Source: Porphyromonadaceae bacterium (lineage in GTDB: Bacteria > Bacteroidota > Bacteroidia > Bacteroidales > Paludibacteraceae). Taken from it: a stretch of 18,196 bases of DNA. The DNA is taken from the NCBI GenBank assembly GCA_905372135.1, contig CAJPNS010000029.1:1-18196 (forward strand), read 5' to 3'. A program made the translations under genes and the position numbers. How positions within the stretch are numbered: the first letter of the stretch is position 1; each line of letters starts with the position of its first letter. Below, piece by piece: positions 14,723-18,196 of the stretch. Below the pieces are notes generated by a model. That model saw nothing but the letters and a program-made list of their open reading frames with translations. It was not told the DNA's origin and did no database searches.

Positions 14723-17218
14723 CTACTTTACTTTATAGCCAGCTTCTTCGATAGCTTTCCTGATATCGGCGTCTTTAATATCGTCTGCCTCGATGGTAGC
14801 CGAGTGAGTTTCCAAGCTCACTTCCGCTTTCACTCCCAACTTGTTTAGGGCATTTTGCACGTGTTTCACACAGTTTGGGCACATCATACCCTCTATTCGA
14901 AAGATTTTTTTTGTCATTTGCTTATTACTCTCGTTTTTAATATGTTTACTACTATATGTTTTAAATGATTTCAGTCGTAATGCGTTAGTTACTACGAAGA
15001 TACTACTTAGACTCATAGCAGCGGCTCCAAATATCGGAGTGAGCCTAAGCCCCCAAATAGGGTAGAGTACCCCTGCCGCTAATGGAATACCGATGATATT
15101 GTAAAAAAACGCCCAAAATAAATTTTGCTTTATATTGGTTATCACTGCCTTACTTAGTTTTATTGCAGACGCTATACCAAGCAGGTCGTTTTTCATAAGT
15201 ACTATATCGGCGCTTTCGACGGCAATATCCGTACCGTTGCCGATGGCTATTCCTATATCGGCTCTTGCCAGTGCGGGAGCGTCGTTGATACCGTCGCCTA
15301 CCATAGCCGTTTTGTTACCTTCAGCCATAAGCGTGGCCACAATACGCTCTTTTTCTTGAGGTAACACCTCCGATATGGCTCTGTCGATACCTACTTCTTG
15401 GGCTATATTGTTTGCTACATATTTATTGTCGCCGGTGAGCATTACGGTATCGATTTGGAGACGGCGGAGCTCGTCAACTGCCTGTCGGCTTGTGGGTTTG
15501 ATACTGTCGGCAAGTGCAATAAGACCTATTATTTCGCTGTTTTTTGCAAAAACAACTACTGTATTACCCGATGAGGTCAGTTGTTCGACGTCTTTTGCAA
15601 CATCGCACTTCGCACCACAGGTCTGTACGAATGAAATGCTACCTGCCATATATCTGTCGTTGCCGACATATCCTATGAGACCTTTGCCCACCAGCGACTC
15701 GAAGCGGTCGATATCGATAGGAACAATATTCTGAGAGCGTACGTATTCGATAATGGCTTCTGCCAGAGGGTGTTCGCTTTTCAGTTCGAGAGAGTAGGCA
15801 ATGCCAAGCAACAAGTCGGGGGTGGTATCGTTATATACCTTGTAGTGCTTTACTTGCGGCTTTCCCTTAGTAATAGTACCTGTCTTGTCGAAGGCTATAC
15901 AGTTGATTGAGTGAGTGTTTTCGAGAGCTTCTCCCGATTTGAAGAGAATACCGTTTTCGGCACCCTTGCCCGTACCTACCATTATTGCTACAGGAGTGGC
16001 AAGCCCCAAAGCACACGGACAGGAAATAACCAATACTGCTATAGCCGACGACAGAGCAAATTCGAATGTCTGCCCCAGTATGAGCCATACGATAGCCGTA
16101 ACGATTGCCAGCAATATCACTATGGGTACGAATATACCCGATACTTTATCGGCAAGTTTCGCTATCGGAGCTTTGGAGGCGCCCGACTCTTCGACCAATC
16201 GTATTATCTCGGCAAATAGAGTGTCTTCTCCCACTTTTGTGGCTTTTACCTTGATGTATCCCGATTGGTTGATGGTAGCCTGAATGGCATTGGAGCCTAC
16301 GCTTTTTTCGACAGGGATGCTCTCGCCCGTTATAGCCGATTCGTCTATTGAGGCTGTACCGTAAGATATTATGCCGTCTACAGGGATTGTTTGTCCGGAT
16401 TTTACTATCACCATATCACCCACGTGTACCTCTTCGATAGGGCGAACTACCTCTACGCCATTCTCTTCTACGATGGCAGTAGCGGGCGAAAGTTTCATTA
16501 GTTTTTCGAGAGCTTCGCCGGTCTTGCCTTTCGACTTGGCTTCGAGGTACTTACCTACGGTGATAAGAGTCAGTATCATTGCCGTCGACTCGAAATATAC
16601 ATCCGTAGTATAACTCTGTACAAGAGCTATGTCTCTGTGCGACAGACCATAACCTACCATATATATGGCAAATATTCCATAAATCAGTGCAGCTGCGGAG
16701 CCTATCGCTATGAGAGTATCCATATTCGGACTGAGGTTGAATAGGCTTTTGAACCCCTTCGTGTAATAGCCTCTATTTATGGCTACGATAGGTAGTGTCA
16801 GTAGCAACTGAGTAAGAATGAATGATATGGGATTACTTTGAGGACTGAGAAAATAGGGGATAGGAGCTCCCCACATATGAGACATAGAGATGTAAAGCAA
16901 TGGCACAATGAAGATTAGCGACCCGATAAGTCTTCGTCGTATATCTCTAATATTTTCTTCGAAAACGGTTGCCGTATTTGTAGCTGTATTTTTCTGTGTA
17001 TTAGCGTCTTGGGCGATTGTGGCTCCGTATCCTGCTTTTTGTACGGCATCGATAATGCTTTGGCTATCGGTCTTTTGGCTATCGATATCTAATGTAAGTG
17101 TATTTGTAAGTAGATTGACATTGATATTGCTTGTGCCGTTGATTTTCTTTACGGCTTTTTCTACATGAGCTACACACGCAGCACAAGTCATACCCGATAT
17201 ATTAAATTTTTCTTTCAT
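14723..17218 (-). CDS. copA: Cu(I)-exporting P1B-type ATPase with N- and C-terminal heavy-metal-binding domains
   Basis: The 831-residue inner-membrane pump uses ATP to export Cu(I) (possibly Ag(I)). Residues 1-66 form a heavy-metal-associated domain with GMTCAAC. Six or more membrane segments follow. Diagnostic motifs are TGES (297-300), the metal-site CPC (400-402), DKTGT (Asp444, phosphorylated), SEHP (481-484), TGDN and GDGINDAP (641-648). The last helices carry YN (FFYNIIGIP) and MSLSS, the Cu(I)-type signature. Residues 768-831 form a second metal-binding domain, MTKKIFRIEGMMCPNC, joined by a short polar linker. This resembles a free CopZ chaperone fused to the pump. The internal Met768 could also be a start. 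A TAACTTTG -7 element precedes the gene. No copper regulator is nearby. Confidence 0.95.
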   Translation of the reverse strand: MKEKFNISGMTCAACVAHVEKAVKKINGTSNINVNLLTNTLTLDIDSQKTDSQSIIDAVQKAGYGATIAQDANTQKNTATNTATVFEENIRDIRRRLIGSLIFIVPLLYISMSHMWGAPIPYFLSPQSNPISFILTQLLLTLPIVAINRGYYTKGFKSLFNLSPNMDTLIAIGSAAALIYGIFAIYMVGYGLSHRDIALVQSYTTDVYFESTAMILTLITVGKYLEAKSKGKTGEALEKLMKLSPATAIVEENGVEVVRPIEEVHVGDMVIVKSGQTIPVDGIISYGTASIDESAITGESIPVEKSVGSNAIQATINQSGYIKVKATKVGEDTLFAEIIRLVEESGASKAPIAKLADKVSGIFVPIVILLAIVTAIVWLILGQTFEFALSSAIAVLVISCPCALGLATPVAIMVGTGKGAENGILFKSGEALENTHSINCIAFDKTGTITKGKPQVKHYKVYNDTTPDLLLGIAYSLELKSEHPLAEAIIEYVRSQNIVPIDIDRFESLVGKGLIGYVGNDRYMAGSISFVQTCGAKCDVAKDVEQLTSSGNTVVVFAKNSEIIGLIALADSIKPTSRQAVDELRRLQIDTVMLTGDNKYVANNIAQEVGIDRAISEVLPQEKERIVATLMAEGNKTAMVGDGINDAPALARADIGIAIGNGTDIAVESADIVLMKNDLLGIASAIKLSKAVITNIKQNLFWAFFYNIIGIPLAAGVLYPIWGLRLTPIFGAAAMSLSSIFVVTNALRLKSFKTYSSKHIKNESNKQMTKKIFRIEGMMCPNCVKHVQNALNKLGVKAEVSLETHSATIEADDIKDADIRKAIEEAGYKVK

Positions 17219-17245
17219 AGTATTTTATACATAAAAAATATATTG

Positions 17246-17253
17246 CAAAGTTA
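17246..17253 (-). promoter_or_regulatory. -7 element of the copper ATPase gene
   Basis: The minus strand reads TAACTTTG, exact for TAnnTTTG, 28 bp before the ATG. The -33 position is not TTTG; it is occupied by an AGAGAA-N4-TTCTCT inverted repeat, which suggests regulated transcription. Confidence 0.55.
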
Positions 17254-17264
17254 GTGCAATTATA

Positions 17265-17309
17265 AGAGAATTGTTTCTCTATATTTGTTTTTTCGGTAAA
17301 AACAAATAT
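17265..17309. repeat. Two adjacent inverted repeats between trmD and copA
   Basis: AGAGAA-TTGT-TTCTCT (17265-17280, 6-bp arms) is followed with no gap by ATATTTGTTTTT-TCGGT-AAAAACAAATAT (17281-17309, 12-bp perfect arms). They could form the trmD transcription end (two stacked hairpins, although no clean T-run follows on the minus strand) or an operator for the copper gene, since the first one covers its -33 position. Confidence 0.6.
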
Positions 17310-17342
17310 TCTTTCTTCAAAAAATAATAGTAAGCGTTTGGG

Positions 17343-18023
17343 TTATGAGCCGAATATATCGGGGCGGATACGTTTTGTTCTCTCCAACGCCTGCTCGTAT
17401 TCCCATTGGCGGATTTTAGCCTCGTTGCCCGAGAGCAATATGTCGGGTACACGCCAGCCGTTGTACTCTGCCGGTCGAGTATAGACGGGCGGAGCGAGCA
17501 ATCCGTCTTGGAACGAATCGGACAGAGCCGACTGTTCGTCGCCCAGAGCTCCCGGCAATAGCCTCACTATGGCATCGGTAACTATTGCCGCAGGCAGTTC
17601 GCCACCTGTAAGTACGTAGTCGCCGATAGAGATTTCGCGGTCGATGAGGTGTTCTCTTACTCGGTAATCGATACCTTTGTAGTGCCCACACAGAATGATA
17701 ATATTATCTTTGAGCGAAAGCATATTAGCTGTCTTTTGGTCGAAGCGTTCGCCGTCGGGCGACATGAATATTACTTCGTCGTAATGGCGTTGGCTTCTGA
17801 GCTCTTCGATAGCCAGAAAAATGGGCTCTATCTGCATTACCATACCGGCCGAAAAGCCGAAGGCATAGTCGTCGACTCGGAAGTGTCGTTTGTCTTTCGA
17901 CCAGTGTCGTAGGTTGTGTATGTGGATTTCGACCAACTTTTTGTCTTGAGCTCTCTTCACAATCGAGTTGTTTAGAGGGCTTTCGAGCAATTCGGGCATA
18001 AGTGTGATTATGTCTATACGCAT
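17343..18023 (-). CDS. trmD: tRNA (guanine37-N1)-methyltransferase
   Basis: The 226-residue SPOUT-class enzyme methylates G37 of tRNAs with a G at position 36, using S-adenosylmethionine, and so prevents frameshifting. Visible are MRIDIITLMPE, VDDYAFGFSAGMVM (the GGG of many homologues is GFS here), LCGHYKGID, and the knotted cofactor site REISIGDYVLTGGELPA. Its C-terminus keeps SDSFQDGLLAPPVYTRP and the WR.PD.LLSG stretch. Length is normal. Its ATG shares one base with the stop of the upstream mini-gene (TGATG), so coupled translation is likely. Confidence 0.97.
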   Translation of the reverse strand: MRIDIITLMPELLESPLNNSIVKRAQDKKLVEIHIHNLRHWSKDKRHFRVDDYAFGFSAGMVMQIEPIFLAIEELRSQRHYDEVIFMSPDGERFDQKTANMLSLKDNIIILCGHYKGIDYRVREHLIDREISIGDYVLTGGELPAAIVTDAIVRLLPGALGDEQSALSDSFQDGLLAPPVYTRPAEYNGWRVPDILLSGNEAKIRQWEYEQALERTKRIRPDIFGS

Positions 18024-18184
18024 CAGCCAACCAACTTAACTATCCATACAATAGCCACTACGAGCAACTTCTTGCCTATACCGAACACGATAAGGCGTTT
18101 CAGGTGTTTGCTTTGCAGTTTGCCTTTGTAATTCAGCGTTTTGTGGATATTGGCGAATATGTTTTTTATGAAATCCATCTTCAT
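18023..18184 (-). CDS. Small basic single-pass membrane protein, unrecognised
   Basis: A 53-codon frame starts at ATG 18184 (or 18178, two codons later) and ends with TGA sharing its A with the trmD ATG. The N-terminal half is basic and polar (MKMDFIKNIFANIHK and a KLQSKHLKR stretch). The C-terminal half is a membrane helix (LLVVAIVWIVKLVG). The topology suggests a cytosolic basic head anchored in the inner membrane. I recognise no family. The one-base overlap with trmD makes it a likely real gene. It may continue an operon from beyond the right edge. Confidence 0.5.
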   Translation of the reverse strand: MKMDFIKNIFANIHKTLNYKGKLQSKHLKRLIVFGIGKKLLVVAIVWIVKLVG

Positions 18185-18196
18185 TAAATTAAATTT

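Overview
The window looks like chromosomal housekeeping DNA from a member of the order Bacteroidales. Three things point there: promoters of the Bacteroidetes type (TTTG, a gap of 19-20, then TAnnTTTG) recur in front of genes; Shine-Dalgarno sequences are mostly absent; and the gene families are typical of the phylum (DUF4292 lipoprotein, DUF4199 membrane protein, paired SurA-like chaperones, an EnvC-like LytM protein, and TrmD with a VDDYAFGFSAGM loop). I cannot name the genus. All intact genes are on the minus strand, so the biological order runs from the right edge to the left.

Right part (18196 to 14723): a 53-codon membrane mini-gene not previously listed, which shares one base with trmD; then trmD; then a gap holding two back-to-back inverted repeats; then a Cu(I)-exporting P-type ATPase that carries a CopZ-like metal-binding domain at its C-terminus as well as the usual one at its N-terminus. 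An initiator tRNA-Met with its own promoter and terminator follows (14543-14614).

Middle (14460 to 7430): a consensus promoter drives an envelope-biogenesis and metabolism run: two SurA-like periplasmic chaperones, a DUF4199 membrane protein overlapping rpe, then folC, a DUF4292 lipoprotein and an EnvC-like coiled-coil protein with a degenerate LytM domain. Spacings are small, and a second start signal (TAACTTTG) lies before the DUF4292 gene.

Left-middle (7115 to 4846): a three-gene operon of a cupin, a DUF438/hemerythrin/PAS protein and a DUF1858/DUF2249 protein. It begins behind a perfect 16-bp palindrome (TGTAAC-N4-GTTACA) centred about 42 bp upstream of the predicted transcription start, where class II Crp/Fnr activators bind. 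The promoter lacks the usual -33 element, so the operon is probably activator-dependent and part of a redox or nitric-oxide response. A strong terminator closes it.

Left (4691 to 1): dnaE (replicative polymerase alpha subunit), then a disrupted zone with the 5' remnant of an AAA_14/DUF4143-type ATPase, a 13-bp inverted repeat around it, G-rich octamer repeats, and a leftward promoter firing off the window edge. A second disrupted spot at 7132-7438 has the same combination: G-rich tandem repeats, a promoter built over the same TTTTTTGC-N5-GCAAAAAA inverted repeat, and the 5' stub of a GNAT acetyltransferase. This recurrence is the least expected structure in the window.
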